Below are positions 1 to 9,097 of a stretch of DNA of 64,000 bases, in pieces. Positions within the stretch are counted from its first letter, which is position 1; the number at the start of each line of letters is the position of its first letter. Both the position numbers and the translations under genes were made by a program. Under the pieces are notes generated by a model. That model was not told the DNA's origin. It worked only from the letters and a program-made list of their open reading frames with translations, and made no database searches. Origin of the DNA: Roseobacter sp. (lineage in GTDB: Bacteria > Pseudomonadota > Alphaproteobacteria > Rhodobacterales > Rhodobacteraceae); assembly GCA_015665415.1 (NCBI GenBank), contig JADFAE010000013.1:62001-126000 (forward strand), read 5' to 3'.

Positions 1-611
1 TCAGAAAGGCCAGCTCACGCAGGCGCTTTTCCAATGTCTCAAAGGAGTATTCCAGGTTCGAAAACGTATCGGTTGAAGCCATGAACCGCACCTCGGTTCC
101 GGTTTGCTCGCCACATTCCTGCACCACTTTCAGATGCTCAGCGGTATCGCCACGCTCAAAGCGGGCGACGTGTTCCTTGCCTTCGCGCCAGATCCGCAGC
201 TCCAGCCAGTCGGACAGCGCGTTCACCACCGAAACACCGACCCCATGCAGACCACCGGATACCTTGTAGGAGTTGCTGTCGAATTTGCCGCCGGCATGCA
301 GCTGGGTCATGATGACCTCGGCCGCCGAAACGCCTTCTTCCTCATGGATGCCTACCGGAATACCGCGCCCGTTGTCGCTGACGGAAACGCTGGAATCGGC
401 GTGAATTTTCACCGTCACCGCATCGGCATGACCGGCCAAGGCCTCATCAATACCATTGTCCACAACCTCATAGACCATGTGATGCAGACCAGAGCCGTCA
501 TCGGTGTCACCGATATACATGCCAGGACGTTTGCGAACTGCCTCCAACCCCTTGAGAACCTTGATGGAATCCGCACCATATTCCGCTGGGGTTTGTTCGT
601 TCTCAGACATT
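1..611 (-). CDS. gyrB: DNA gyrase subunit B, N-terminal part (runs off left edge)
   Basis: ATPase subunit of DNA gyrase, which introduces negative supercoils using ATP. Only the first 203 codons are in the window. The translation begins [20 protein letters not shown] and shows the GHKL ATPase signatures [10 protein letters not shown], the metal/ATP-binding [19 protein letters not shown], and the ATP-lid [15 protein letters not shown]. This is the gyrB/parE fold; position beside recF-dnaN-dnaA favours gyrB over parE. The ATG at 609-611 has an AGGA ribosome site eight bases upstream. It is separated by 144 bp from the exporter gene on the same strand, so it may be read from its own promoter. 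Confidence 0.96.
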
Positions 612-755
612 CGCAACTTCCTGTATTTACTTTCGGATTTTATACGCGGATCGCAGGGGAATGTCACCCGCGGAGCCCTGCTTTTCTTGCCCGTCAGACC
701 TCGCCGACACCATCGGCTTTGGCCCCTGTCTCACCGCCCTCATCAGGACCCACGA

Positions 756-1376
756 TCAGGTAAAGGGCAACATCACACCTACGCCTATCAACAGGCTGCC
801 AGAGGTCAGATTAAGCCGCCGCATCGCCCGGGAGGAGGAGATCATGCTGCGCAATTGATGCACCAGCCCGGCCATGACCAGATTGCCAATCAGCGGCACC
901 GCAAAGGAGAGGCAGATGATCGCAACGACATCCTCCCAGCTGATTGCGCTCAGGTCAAAAAAGCCCGGCAACAGCCCCATGTAGAACAGGATCGCCTTGG
1001 GGTTTCCAAGGATCACCGCCACCCCGGCGACAAAGCCCGCCCAGGCCCCTGGACGGGTCAAGGCCCGGTTTTCTTCGACCCGGCGATCGGCATTGCGGAT
1101 CACCAAGGCTCCCATGATGACAAACATCAGGCAAGCCCCCCAGCGCAGCACCAGCATCACCTCGCCCAGACTGGAGGCCAGCCAGGACATGCCGCCGATA
1201 GCCAGCAAGGGCCAGAACAGATCACCACAGGCCACCCCCAGCGCCAGCGGCCAGGCCGCATGAAACCCGCCCGAAACCGCGCGCGCCATCAAGGCGAGCC
1301 AGACCGGCCCCGGCGTCAGGAACAGCACAAACAAGGCACCGGCATAGAGCGCCAGATCCCAAAACGAGAGGGTCAT
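756..1376 (-). CDS. LysE/RhtB family amino-acid exporter
   Basis: Probable inner-membrane exporter of amino acids or derivatives; the substrate cannot be told. The 206-residue product has the LysE hallmarks: an N-terminal hydrophobic helix followed by the motif TPGPVWLALMARAVSGG, about six hydrophobic segments, and GNPKAILFYMGLLPGFFDL in the middle, characteristic of the family. The ATG at 1374-1376 overlaps the recF stop as ATGA, so translation is probably coupled to recF. A longer frame exists upstream but lies inside recF and is not needed. An exporter coupled to recF and placed before gyrB is a departure from the simple recF-gyrB order. Confidence 0.88.
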   Translation of the reverse strand: MTLSFWDLALYAGALFVLFLTPGPVWLALMARAVSGGFHAAWPLALGVACGDLFWPLLAIGGMSWLASSLGEVMLVLRWGACLMFVIMGALVIRNADRRVEENRALTRPGAWAGFVAGVAVILGNPKAILFYMGLLPGFFDLSAISWEDVVAIICLSFAVPLIGNLVMAGLVHQLRSMISSSRAMRRLNLTSGSLLIGVGVMLPFT

Positions 1377-2470
1377 GACAGGCGCAGCTCCGAAATACCC
1401 CCGGACTCGGTGACCTCCAACATCTGAGCGCGACCGCCCAGCTCGGCAAACAGCTCCGCCCCGGTGCCGGTCATCCAGGCCTGCGCACCAAGGGCACAAA
1501 TTTCATCATAAAGCGCGGCGCGACGACCTGCATCCAAATGCGCCGCCACCTCATCCAGAAGCAGAATCGGAGGGGCCCCTTCGCTGGCAGCCAGAGCTCT
1601 TGCATTGGCCAGAATCAGCGACACCAAAAGCGCCTTCTGCTCGCCGGTGGAACAGTCCTTGGCAGCGATCCCCTTGGCCGCGTAGTGGCCAACAAGATCG
1701 CTGCGATGCGGTCCGATCAAAGTCCGCCCCGCCGCCAGATCCCGCCCCCGCCCCGCCGCCAGAGCCGCGATATATTCGACTTCGCTTGCAGGCATGTCGC
1801 CTTCGGACTGCACCAGCTCCAACTGCGCCGTGGGAAAGGCGGTCTCTGCCCCCTCCTGCGCTGCAGCCAGCCGCTGCACGGTCTCAGCCCGCGCCGCATG
1901 GATGCGATGCCCTGCCGCGCCCATCTGCGCCTCCAGAACCCGATACCAGGCCGCATCCCGGATCTGCTCTTTCAGCAACCGGTTGCGCTCGCGCATGGCC
2001 TTTTCAAATGCAAGCGTCGCCTCTGCATGGGTAGGATCAAAGCTGAGCACAATCCGGTCCAGAAACCGCCGCCGCCCTTCGGCAGCCTCGACCCAAAGCC
2101 GATCCATCACCGGCACCAGCCAGACCACCCGGCAGATCTGACCCAGGGCAATCTGGTTCGAGGCCTTGTTGTCGATCCGCACCTGACGGGCCCCACCGTT
2201 CTCGGACCAGGTCTCCACCTCGTAGGCCTGATCGGGGGTTTTCAATACCCCCTTCAGCTTCCAGCCAAGCTCCTGGGGACGTCGTGCCATCTCAGCGGCA
2301 CTGGCGCGGCGCAATCCACGCCCGGGCGAAAACAAGGAAACCGCCTCCAGGATATTGGTCTTGCCCGCACCATTGTTGCCATAGATGCCGACTGGCCGCC
2401 CATCCAAATGCAATTCCGCCCGCAAATGCGAGCGGAAATGAGACAGTGTAAGGGAGGTCAAGGCCAGCAT
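1373..2470 (-). CDS. recF: DNA replication and repair protein RecF
   Basis: SMC-like ATPase that loads RecA at single-strand gaps with RecO and RecR. The 365-residue length is normal for the family. Walker A is GNNGAGKTN at residues 31-39, the ABC-type signature region is STGEQKALLVSLILANA, and Walker B is PILLLDEVAAHLD near residue 300. The start chosen is the ATG giving MLALTSLTLSHFRSH, matching the usual RecF beginning; an in-frame ATG ten codons earlier adds a non-conserved stretch. It lies 78 bp downstream of dnaN on the same strand and overlaps the exporter gene by four bases. Confidence 0.96.
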   Translation of the reverse strand: MLALTSLTLSHFRSHLRAELHLDGRPVGIYGNNGAGKTNILEAVSLFSPGRGLRRASAAEMARRPQELGWKLKGVLKTPDQAYEVETWSENGGARQVRIDNKASNQIALGQICRVVWLVPVMDRLWVEAAEGRRRFLDRIVLSFDPTHAEATLAFEKAMRERNRLLKEQIRDAAWYRVLEAQMGAAGHRIHAARAETVQRLAAAQEGAETAFPTAQLELVQSEGDMPASEVEYIAALAAGRGRDLAAGRTLIGPHRSDLVGHYAAKGIAAKDCSTGEQKALLVSLILANARALAASEGAPPILLLDEVAAHLDAGRRAALYDEICALGAQAWMTGTGAELFAELGGRAQMLEVTESGGISELRLS

Positions 2471-2548
2471 GGGGCAGGTTCCGGTTTCATCTTTCCCCAA
2501 ATACTTCCGCCGGAGGCAGGGCCGTCAGGCCCCTCAGTCCCCGCAGAG

Positions 2549-3670
2549 TCAAACCCGCATCGGCATGACAACAAAAACCGCGCTTTCATCATTGCCTTCG
2601 CGCATCAAGGTCGGATCCCCGGAGGAATTGAACAAAAAGACGGCGTTTTCTCGGTCGACCTGATTGGCAATTTCCAGCAGGTATTTGGCGTTGAACCCAA
2701 TTTCCAGCCGCTCATCACCGTAGGCCACCGCCAGCTCTTCTTCGGCGGCACCGCTGTCCGGTGCATTCACGGAAAGGATCAGACGATCCTCTTCCAGCTG
2801 CAGCTTGACCGCACGAGAGCGCTCTGACGACACAGTGGCAACCCGATCCACCGCACTGGCAAATTCTGAGGCATCCACTTCCAGGCGACGAGTGTTGCCC
2901 ACCGGAATGACCCGGGTGTAATCGGGGAAGGTGCCATCAATGACCTTGGAGGTCAGGGTGATATTAGGAGTGGCAAAGCGTACTTTGGTTTCCGACACAG
3001 AAACCGCGATGTCCATCTCGTCATCATCCAAAAGCTTGCGCATCTCGCCCACGGTCTTGCGCGGCACGATCACCCCCGGCATATCCTCGGCACCCATCGG
3101 CAGAGGTGCATCAATGCGCGCCAGCCGGTGACCATCCGTGGCCACACAGCGCAGCGCCTTGCCCCCCTCGGAAGCATCAGAGACATGCATGTAGACACCA
3201 TTGAGATAATAGCGGGTCTCTTCGGTGGAGATGGCAAATTTCGACTTGTCGAACAGCCGCCGCAGCATCGCCGCATTGGCAGTGAAATTGGAGTGATATT
3301 CCGAACTCGCCATGACCGGGAAATCTTCACGTGGCAGGGTCGCCAGGGAAAAGTTGGAACGCCCGGCCTCAACGGTCAGCCGACCGGTGGCGGCATCCGC
3401 AGTCAGCGTCACCAACGCACCATCGGGCAGTTTGCGCACAATTTCATGCAGCGTGGTCGCCGCTACGGTGGTGGCACCTGAACGTTCAACCTGGGCCGGG
3501 GCCTTGTCGACCACCTCGATATCAAGATCGGTGGCGCGAAACTGGGCCACATCGCCCTCAGCTTCGATCAGAACATTGGCCAGAATTGGAATGGTATTGC
3601 GGCGCTCTACCACCGATTGGGCCTGCGCAACGGCCTTCAGGAGTGTGCCGCGTTCAATGCTGATCTTCAT
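2549..3670 (-). CDS. dnaN: DNA polymerase III beta subunit (sliding clamp)
   Basis: Ring-shaped processivity clamp for DNA polymerase III. The 373-residue product begins MKISIERGTLLKAVAQAQSV and ends in the canonical VFVVMPMRV, the C-terminal signature of beta clamps. Three repeated clamp domains are expected at about residues 1-120, 130-245 and 246-373. The typical NGVYMHV and FPDYTRVIP segments are present. The start codon has an AGGA ribosome site. It lies between dnaA and recF on the same strand. A 338 bp gap with a strong dnaA terminator separates it from dnaA, so dnaN-recF is probably transcribed separately. Confidence 0.98.
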   Translation of the reverse strand: MKISIERGTLLKAVAQAQSVVERRNTIPILANVLIEAEGDVAQFRATDLDIEVVDKAPAQVERSGATTVAATTLHEIVRKLPDGALVTLTADAATGRLTVEAGRSNFSLATLPREDFPVMASSEYHSNFTANAAMLRRLFDKSKFAISTEETRYYLNGVYMHVSDASEGGKALRCVATDGHRLARIDAPLPMGAEDMPGVIVPRKTVGEMRKLLDDDEMDIAVSVSETKVRFATPNITLTSKVIDGTFPDYTRVIPVGNTRRLEVDASEFASAVDRVATVSSERSRAVKLQLEEDRLILSVNAPDSGAAEEELAVAYGDERLEIGFNAKYLLEIANQVDRENAVFLFNSSGDPTLMREGNDESAVFVVMPMRV

Positions 3671-4008
3671 GTCGCTTATCCTCTTCGTCGCGCCTAGCGC
3701 TGCTGTCGGCCCCGGGCGCCACTGTCAAACCTGAGCGCTGCCGCCAGGCCATGACAAAGCAATGGTCGGGATAGGCAAAGTAGCGGTTTACCCCCCATGC
3801 ACAAGGCTTTTTATCTAGTTTTCCAAGGGAAATTTGGCAGCGTCAAGACCCCATAGCCCCCTGCAGAGCGAAACCACCCAAACCGTTGCGGCTTGGCAAT
3901 TTCAACGCAGCTCCCAGCGCTGTCACGGCCACCGGCTGGTCGCGCCACTCAGAAAAACGGCCCCGGAAAACCAGGGCCGAAAGATTGGAGGCATCGGGCT
4001 GCGCTGCC
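3671..4008. other. Intergenic region between dnaA and dnaN
   Basis: 338 bp without a supportable gene. The dnaA-proximal end holds the dnaA terminator (listed separately). The rest must carry the promoter of the minus-strand dnaN-recF transcript. I looked for DnaA boxes close to TTATCCACA and found only weak partial matches (for example TTATCCTCT near 3676), so I do not call a replication origin here. Confidence 0.5.
3953..3979 (-). terminator. Intrinsic terminator of dnaA
   Basis: On the minus strand a 9-bp stem (CGGCCCTGG with CCGGGGCCG, one G-U pair) closes a TTTT loop and is followed directly by TTTTT. It lies 30 bases past the dnaA stop codon, as expected for a Rho-independent terminator. 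Confidence 0.85.
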
Positions 4009-5469
4009 TTATGATTCCAAGGCGCGGCGCAGCATTTCCACATCTTCGGCGATCTGACCGTCAGTGGATTTCAGCTCTTCGATGCGACGCACCCCGTGCA
4101 TGACGGTGGTGTGATCGCGACCACCAAAGCGTCGGCCGATCTCTGGCAGGCTGCGGCTGGTCAGCTTTTTGCACAGATACATCGCCACTTGGCGCGGCCG
4201 GGCGTAAGAGCGCAGCCGCTTGGGGCCGATGATGTCGGACATCCGAATGTTGTAATACTCTGAGACTTTGCGTTGAATTTCCTCAACGGTGATCTTGCGC
4301 TCAGAGGCGCGCAGAACATCCGCCAGGCAATCCTGGGTCAGGTCCATGTCGATTTCGCGCCCAACCAGCGAGGCAAAGGCAAACAGTCGGGTCAATGCGC
4401 CCTCAAGCACGCGCACATTGGTCGAGATCCGATGCGCCAGGAACTCCAGCACCCCATCGGCGATCTGAAGATCCGGATAGGTGGCGCGCTGCAACTGCAC
4501 CTTGGTTTGCAAAATGCCCAAGCGCAGCTCGTAGTCGGTTGGATGCAGATCCACCACCAGTCCACATTGCAGACGCGACTTGACCCGCTCCTCGAGATCC
4601 TTGATCTCACCCGGAGCGCGATCTGCAGAGATGATGATCTGCTTGTTCTGGTCCACCAGCGCATTGAAGGTGTGGAAGAATTCCTCTTGGGTTGAATCCT
4701 TGCCGGCGATGAACTGCACATCATCCACCATCAGCACATCCACCGAGCGGAACAGATGTTTGAAATCCATCATCTTGCGCTCACGCAGGGCCTGCACGAA
4801 TCGATACATGAACTGTTCAGCCGAGAGATACAGCACGTTGAGGCCGGGATTCTGCTCGGTGAGCTCCCAGGCGATGGCATGCATCAGGTGGGTTTTGCCC
4901 AGACCAACACCCCCATAGAGCACCAGCGGATTGAAGGTCACCGGACCGCCCTCGGCAACCCGACGCGCAGCGGCATGCGCCAGCTCGTTTGGCTTGCCGA
5001 CGACAAAATTGTCGAAGGTAAAGCGCGGATCCAATGGTGCCGCCTGCAGCGCCTCCACCGGAGCGGCGGCAGCTGCCTTGCTCGACAGAGATTTCCCAGC
5101 CGGGGTGCGACGCGTCGGCGCTTCGTCCCACTGACTGTCTGCCGCATGATGATCCTCTGGCCGCGCCTGCATTTCAGCAAAGGGTTCGGCAGGCTGTTCA
5201 CTCTGGCGCACCGGACGTGCAGGCGAATTGGCAGCGACCCGAAAGGCGAGCCGTTGCACCGGTTCACCAGAGAGATTGAATTCATGCAGAATCAGATCCG
5301 CAAAGTTCTGACTGACATAATTGCCCATGAAATTGGTTGGCACATGAAACACCGCCACCCCATCATCGACAGAATTGAACTCCAGCGGTTCAATCCAAGT
5401 TGTAAAGTTGTTTTGCCCAACAGTCTTCAGAAGTCGCGTTCTGAGCTGTCCCCATTTTTCTTCCGTCAT
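4009..5469 (-). CDS. dnaA: Chromosomal replication initiator DnaA
   Basis: AAA+ initiator that binds DnaA boxes and opens oriC. The 486-residue product has an N-terminal domain I (MTEEKWGQLRTRLLKTVGQ), a linker rich in Ala, Pro and charged residues at about 85-145, the AAA+ core with Walker A GGVGLGKT at 186-193 and Walker B VLMVDDVQF near 245-253, and a C-terminal DNA-binding domain with the DnaA signature GGRDHTTVMHGVRRI. I chose the ATG giving MTEEKWG because it has GAGG six bases upstream and matches the family start; ATGs 12 and 60 bases upstream are less well placed. The linker is fairly long. Confidence 0.97.
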   Translation of the reverse strand: MTEEKWGQLRTRLLKTVGQNNFTTWIEPLEFNSVDDGVAVFHVPTNFMGNYVSQNFADLILHEFNLSGEPVQRLAFRVAANSPARPVRQSEQPAEPFAEMQARPEDHHAADSQWDEAPTRRTPAGKSLSSKAAAAAPVEALQAAPLDPRFTFDNFVVGKPNELAHAAARRVAEGGPVTFNPLVLYGGVGLGKTHLMHAIAWELTEQNPGLNVLYLSAEQFMYRFVQALRERKMMDFKHLFRSVDVLMVDDVQFIAGKDSTQEEFFHTFNALVDQNKQIIISADRAPGEIKDLEERVKSRLQCGLVVDLHPTDYELRLGILQTKVQLQRATYPDLQIADGVLEFLAHRISTNVRVLEGALTRLFAFASLVGREIDMDLTQDCLADVLRASERKITVEEIQRKVSEYYNIRMSDIIGPKRLRSYARPRQVAMYLCKKLTSRSLPEIGRRFGGRDHTTVMHGVRRIEELKSTDGQIAEDVEMLRRALES

Positions 5470-5946
5470 GCTGCGCCTCATGTGTCCCCAAACAAGCAGC
5501 GGCCATTGTTCTTTGGCCTGTCGTTTCATCTTACCCCGTTACCAGAGCAGTTCTTCACCCACAGCTTCTGCGTCTGCGGCCGGGATATTCCTGACCACAT
5601 TCCAGTTCCGAACTTCGGCGCTCCGCAAAAACCCCTCCGGTAGACGAAGAGATTTCGCTGGCGACAAAGGAATCGTTTCTGCACACAAATGGAACGAAGC
5701 TGCTGATTGGATATCCAACACAGCAGCACGCTAGCCCGCTGAACGCCATACGACATTCATCAAACCCTGCGTGTCCAGTGACCTAGATGCCCGTCTAGGT
5801 CACCTCAAGCAGCCTGTCCCCCAGCGAGTGAATCGCTGTATATGTGGTAGCAATTTGGATAGGGCAGCGGCAATGAAACTCTGATGTTGACTCGGGCTTT
5901 GCCGAGAAAGAATCTCTCGCACCTGCAGAAGATCCCACTCACATAA
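5470..5946. other. Non-coding region upstream of dnaA; possible cell-cycle control region
   Basis: About 480 bp without a convincing gene between the dnaA start and the rpsT terminator; short open frames here look random. It contains a perfect 10-bp dyad (5778-5803) and four GANTC sites, the target of CcrM methylase in alphaproteobacteria, at 5670, 5830, 5889 and 5910. Only imperfect DnaA-box matches are seen (for example TTCTGCACA near 5678), so an oriC assignment is not supported by what I can see. It must hold the dnaA promoter. Confidence 0.45.
5778..5803. promoter_or_regulatory. Perfect 10-bp inverted repeat upstream of dnaA
   Basis: GTGACCTAGA, a six-base spacer, then TCTAGGTCAC. There is no T-run on either side, so a protein-binding dyad is more likely than a terminator. 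It lies about 310 bp upstream of the dnaA start. The binding protein is unknown. Confidence 0.45.
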
Positions 5947-5950
5947 GGAC

Positions 5951-5983
5951 AAAACAAAAGGACGCCGCAAAAATGCGACGTCC
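5951..5983 (-). terminator. Intrinsic terminator of rpsT
   Basis: A 10-bp stem with one mismatch (GGACGCCGCA and TGCGACGTCC) around an AAAA loop at 5960-5983. Read on the minus strand it is followed by TTTTGTTTT. It lies about 45 bases past the rpsT stop. The plus-strand side is followed by a TATTTTTTC stretch, so it could work in both directions. Confidence 0.85.
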
Positions 5984-6029
5984 TCCTATTTTTTCACAAT
6001 CTCGCTTGCGCGAGTTTCCAGGCAGGGAA

Positions 6030-6293
6030 TCAGCCCAGCGCTTTAACGCGGGCGGCCAGACGGGAAACTTTCCGCGATGCAGTATTCTTGTGGTAGACGC
6101 CTTTGGTCACGCCACGCATGATTTCGGGCTGTGCTGCGCGCAGAGCCTCTGTGGCCGCAGCCTTATCGCCGGACTCGAGAGCTTCTTCTACTTTACGCAG
6201 GTAGGTGCGGATGCGCGAACGACGGGCTTTGTTTACTGCAAAGCGCTTTTCGTTCTGACGTGCGCGCTTCTTTGCCTGGGGGCTATTTGCCAT
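6030..6293 (-). CDS. rpsT: 30S ribosomal protein S20
   Basis: Small-subunit protein that binds 16S rRNA early in assembly. The 87-residue basic product begins [17 protein letters not shown], the S20 signature, and includes [14 protein letters not shown] and [19 protein letters not shown]. Length and helical, Lys/Arg-rich character fit the family. It is monocistronic by context: a terminator lies downstream, and the next gene upstream on the strand is 260 bp away and carries its own terminator. rpsT upstream of dnaA is a common alphaproteobacterial arrangement. Confidence 0.98.
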   Translation of the reverse strand: MANSPQAKKRARQNEKRFAVNKARRSRIRTYLRKVEEALESGDKAAATEALRAAQPEIMRGVTKGVYHKNTASRKVSRLAARVKALG

Positions 6294-6488
6294 GTCTCTG
6301 TGACCTTATCTTCGGGTTCAAGTGTTTATATCGGCGCAAGCCAGCCAAACCCGGATCGGATCTCGAGGTGATTCTAGCCAAGCGGGCTGCACGCGCATGT
6401 ATGGCAGTGGTCTTTATAGGCAGTTCTGCAAAGATGCAAGGGACATGCGACGCAGCCCTGCGGCCCAAACCAAAGGAGCTTCTCCACC

Positions 6489-6514
6489 AAAAAGGCCCCG
6501 ATCCAATCGGGGCC
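6489..6514 (-). terminator. Intrinsic terminator of the enoyl-CoA hydratase gene
   Basis: A perfect 9-bp stem (GGCCCCGAT and ATCGGGGCC) with a three-base loop at 6494-6514. On the minus strand it runs into TTTTT (6489-6493). It lies 40 bases past the stop codon of the upstream gene. Confidence 0.88.
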
Positions 6515-6553
6515 TGACAAGGACACAACAGCCGTGCCTGTGAAGGTCCGACC

Positions 6554-7330
6554 TTACTTGTCGCGAAACTGGGCTTCGCGTTTTTCCAGGAAAGCGGCCA
6601 TGCCCTCTTTCTGATCTTCGGTGGCAAACATCGAGTGGAACACACGACGCTCAAACAGCATACCTTCGCTCAGGGTCATCTCGTAGCTGCGATTGACGGT
6701 TTCCTTGACCGCCATAGCCGTCAGCTGGGATTTCTCGGCAATCTTCTGCGCCGCGCCCATGGCCTCTTCGATCAGCTTCTTGGCAGGGACAACGCGCGAC
6801 ACCAGCCCTGCACGTTCGGCCTCTTCCGCGCCCATGAACCGACCGGTCAAGTTCATGTCCATGGATTTCGACTTGCCGACAAAGCGCGTCAGACGCTGGG
6901 TACCACCGATACCAGCCACAACGCCGAGGTTGATTTCGGGCTGGCCAAACTTCGCCGTCTCAGCCGCAATCACAAAGTCACAGAGCATCGCCAGCTCGCA
7001 ACCACCGCCCAGCGCATAGCCGGCAACGGCCGCGATGATCGGTTTGCGGATTGCGGTAATGCGGTCATTGACCTGCGCAAAGAGATTGTTGGTGAAAACA
7101 TCGGTAAAGCTCATCTCCGACATCTCTTTGATGTCGGCGCCGGCCGCAAAAGCCTTTTCCGACCCGGTCAACACGATGCAGCGTACTTTGTCGCTGGCAT
7201 CGGCCTCTTCAAAGGCGTCGCAAAGTTCTTTTACAAGTTCCGCATTGAGCGCGTTCAACGCCTCGGGGCGATGCAGTTTGATGAGGCAAACGTGGTCCTG
7301 CACATCGACGTTGATCGTCTCATAGGCCAT
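6554..7330 (-). CDS. Enoyl-CoA hydratase (crotonase family)
   Basis: Adds water across the double bond of trans-2-enoyl-CoA in fatty-acid or related acyl-CoA breakdown. The 258-residue length is typical of short-chain crotonases. The oxyanion-hole segment [11 protein letters not shown] (about 60-70) and [16 protein letters not shown] (about 105-120), with the first catalytic Glu, are clear; the second Glu lies in [20 protein letters not shown]. Both glutamates and the glycine motif suggest a true hydratase. The exact chain-length preference cannot be told. It lies 63 bp downstream of mutM on the same strand and ends at a strong terminator. Confidence 0.92.
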   Translation of the reverse strand: MAYETINVDVQDHVCLIKLHRPEALNALNAELVKELCDAFEEADASDKVRCIVLTGSEKAFAAGADIKEMSEMSFTDVFTNNLFAQVNDRITAIRKPIIAAVAGYALGGGCELAMLCDFVIAAETAKFGQPEINLGVVAGIGGTQRLTRFVGKSKSMDMNLTGRFMGAEEAERAGLVSRVVPAKKLIEEAMGAAQKIAEKSQLTAMAVKETVNRSYEMTLSEGMLFERRVFHSMFATEDQKEGMAAFLEKREAQFRDK

Positions 7331-7393
7331 TATTTCTGCTTTCGTTGTTCCGTTCAGAAACGAGTCATTACCACGAGAAAGATCGCATTCAAG

Positions 7394-8245
7394 CTATCTT
7401 TGACACTTGCCACAGTAGAAGGAGGATCGCCCGGATTGGGTGATTCTGGCAATGGAGCCACCGCAGCCCTCCCGTCGACAGGGATCTCCCTCGCGCCCAT
7501 AGACGTCAAAACTGTGTTGAAAATACCCAAGTTCACCAGAGGCTTGGCGGAAATCCTTCAGCGAAGATCCGCCCGCTTTGATGGCATCCTCCAGCACCTG
7601 GCGAATGATCGGAACCAGCGCTGCGACCCGGCTCGCGGAAACTTGCCCGGCTTTGCGTTTTGGTGACACTTGGCCGCGAAATAGCGCCTCGCAGACGTAA
7701 ATGTTTCCCAGACCGGCGATGATTCCCTGATCCAGTAACGCTGATTTGATCGGGGTGTTCTTACCTTTCAGAGCTGCGATCAGATGGTCCTCATGAAAGT
7801 CATTGCCCAAGGGTTCCGGCCCCAGCACCCGCAGCAGCTTGTGCTCTGCCAAACCGGCGGTGTCGATCAGATCCATGGCGCCAAAGCGACGTGGATCATT
7901 AAAGGTCACACGCGCGCCGTTCTCCATATCAAAGACAACATGGTCATGTTTCTCCGCCTTTGGGTGGTCATGCACGAATTGTCCCAGGGGATCGCCCGAG
8001 ACCGTCATCCGCCCCGACATACCCAAATGCACCAGCAGGGTTTCGCCCCGGTCCAGCTCCGCCAGGATGTATTTGGACCGCCGCCGCAGCGCCATCACCC
8101 GCGCCCCGGTCAGCCGCTCTGCCATACGATCCGGAAAGGGCCAGCGCAGGTCGGGGCGGTTCACATGTGCCTGCGCAATCACCGCCCCCTCCATCGAGGG
8201 CTGCAACCCCCGCATCACGGTCTCGACCTCGGGCAGTTCTGGCAT
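7394..8245 (-). CDS. mutM: Formamidopyrimidine-DNA glycosylase
   Basis: Bifunctional base-excision enzyme that removes 8-oxoguanine and cuts the abasic site. The 283-residue product starts [14 protein letters not shown]; after Met removal Pro becomes the N-terminal nucleophile and the next Glu is catalytic. The helix-two-turn-helix part contains [17 protein letters not shown]. The C-terminal zinc finger has cysteines in CRREGC and YCGKC, so the first pair is spaced CX4C rather than the usual CX2C. The start was chosen because the N-terminal proline is essential; a longer frame upstream cannot be functional as MutM. It diverges from ubiE with 96 bp between. Confidence 0.96.
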   Translation of the reverse strand: MPELPEVETVMRGLQPSMEGAVIAQAHVNRPDLRWPFPDRMAERLTGARVMALRRRSKYILAELDRGETLLVHLGMSGRMTVSGDPLGQFVHDHPKAEKHDHVVFDMENGARVTFNDPRRFGAMDLIDTAGLAEHKLLRVLGPEPLGNDFHEDHLIAALKGKNTPIKSALLDQGIIAGLGNIYVCEALFRGQVSPKRKAGQVSASRVAALVPIIRQVLEDAIKAGGSSLKDFRQASGELGYFQHSFDVYGREGDPCRREGCGGSIARITQSGRSSFYCGKCQR

Positions 8246-8341
8246 TACAGGGCTCCTTACATGACAGTGACATAAGGGCCGCATTGTGCCTGCCCTCCAA
8301 GGCCCTATAAGTGGGGCGATCATCAAAAAACGGCAAGTCCC

Positions 8342-9094
8342 ATGGCAGACAGATCAAACAGCACCACCCATTTTGGCTTTGAAACTGTTCCCGAACACGA
8401 AAAAGCGGGCCGGGTTCAGGGAGTCTTCAATTCCGTAGCTTCGAAATATGACGTCATGAATGATGTCATGAGTATGGGTATTCATCGCATCTGGAAAGAC
8501 GCGATGATGGATTGGCTGGCGCCCCGCCCCGGTCAACGGCTGCTGGATGTGGCAGGTGGTACAGGGGATATCTCCTTCCGCTTCCTCAAACGCGCCGGGT
8601 CTGGCCACTCGACCGTGCTGGATCTCACCGCGCCGATGCTGATTGAGGGACGCAAACGCGCCGAGGCCGAGCAGATGGCCGAAAGCCTGGATTGGGTCAC
8701 CGGCGACGCCATGGCCCTGCCCTTCAAGGACAATACCTTTGATGTCTATACCATCTCCTTTGGCATCCGGAACGTCACCCGCCCGCAGGAAGCCCTGAAC
8801 GAGGCCTACCGCGTGCTCAAGCCCGGCGGCCGTCTGATGGTGCTGGAGTTCTCGCAGCTCCCCAATGACGGCATGCAGAAACTCTATGATCTCTACAGTT
8901 TCAACGTGATCCCGCGCATGGGAAAACTGATCGCTGACGATTACGACAGCTATCAATATCTGGTGGAATCGATCCGCAATTTCCCCGACCAGGAGACCTT
9001 TTTGGACATGGTGAAAACCGCAGGCTTTGCCAATGCCAAATACCGCAATCTGTCGCTGGGCATTGCCGCCCTGCATTCGGGCTGGAAAATCTGA
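8342..9094 (+). CDS. ubiE: Demethylmenaquinol/2-polyprenyl-1,4-benzoquinol C-methyltransferase
   Basis: SAM-dependent C-methylation step of ubiquinone (and, where present, menaquinone) synthesis. The 250-residue product has the UbiE opening [23 protein letters not shown] motif [14 protein letters not shown] at about 68-80, and the family motifs [17 protein letters not shown] and [19 protein letters not shown]. It ends [10 protein letters not shown], typical for UbiE. It is followed after three bases by ubiB, an operon pair seen widely in alphaproteobacteria. It shares a 96 bp divergent promoter region with mutM. Confidence 0.97.
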   Translation: MADRSNSTTHFGFETVPEHEKAGRVQGVFNSVASKYDVMNDVMSMGIHRIWKDAMMDWLAPRPGQRLLDVAGGTGDISFRFLKRAGSGHSTVLDLTAPMLIEGRKRAEAEQMAESLDWVTGDAMALPFKDNTFDVYTISFGIRNVTRPQEALNEAYRVLKPGGRLMVLEFSQLPNDGMQKLYDLYSFNVIPRMGKLIADDYDSYQYLVESIRNFPDQETFLDMVKTAGFANAKYRNLSLGIAALHSGWKI

Positions 9095-9097
9095 TAG

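Noticed and set aside
504-1427. Long plus-strand frame over gyrB and the exporter gene
   Set aside because: Overlaps two minus-strand genes with clear motifs; Pro/Gln/His-rich translation shows no domain.
5526-5756. Short minus-strand frame between dnaA and rpsT
   Set aside because: Several alternative frames of similar size overlap here, none with coding-like composition or ribosome site.
5470-6029. Origin of replication next to dnaA
   Set aside because: No cluster of good DnaA boxes or clear AT-rich unwinding region could be seen; in several alphaproteobacteria oriC is not beside dnaA. Left as an unassigned control region.
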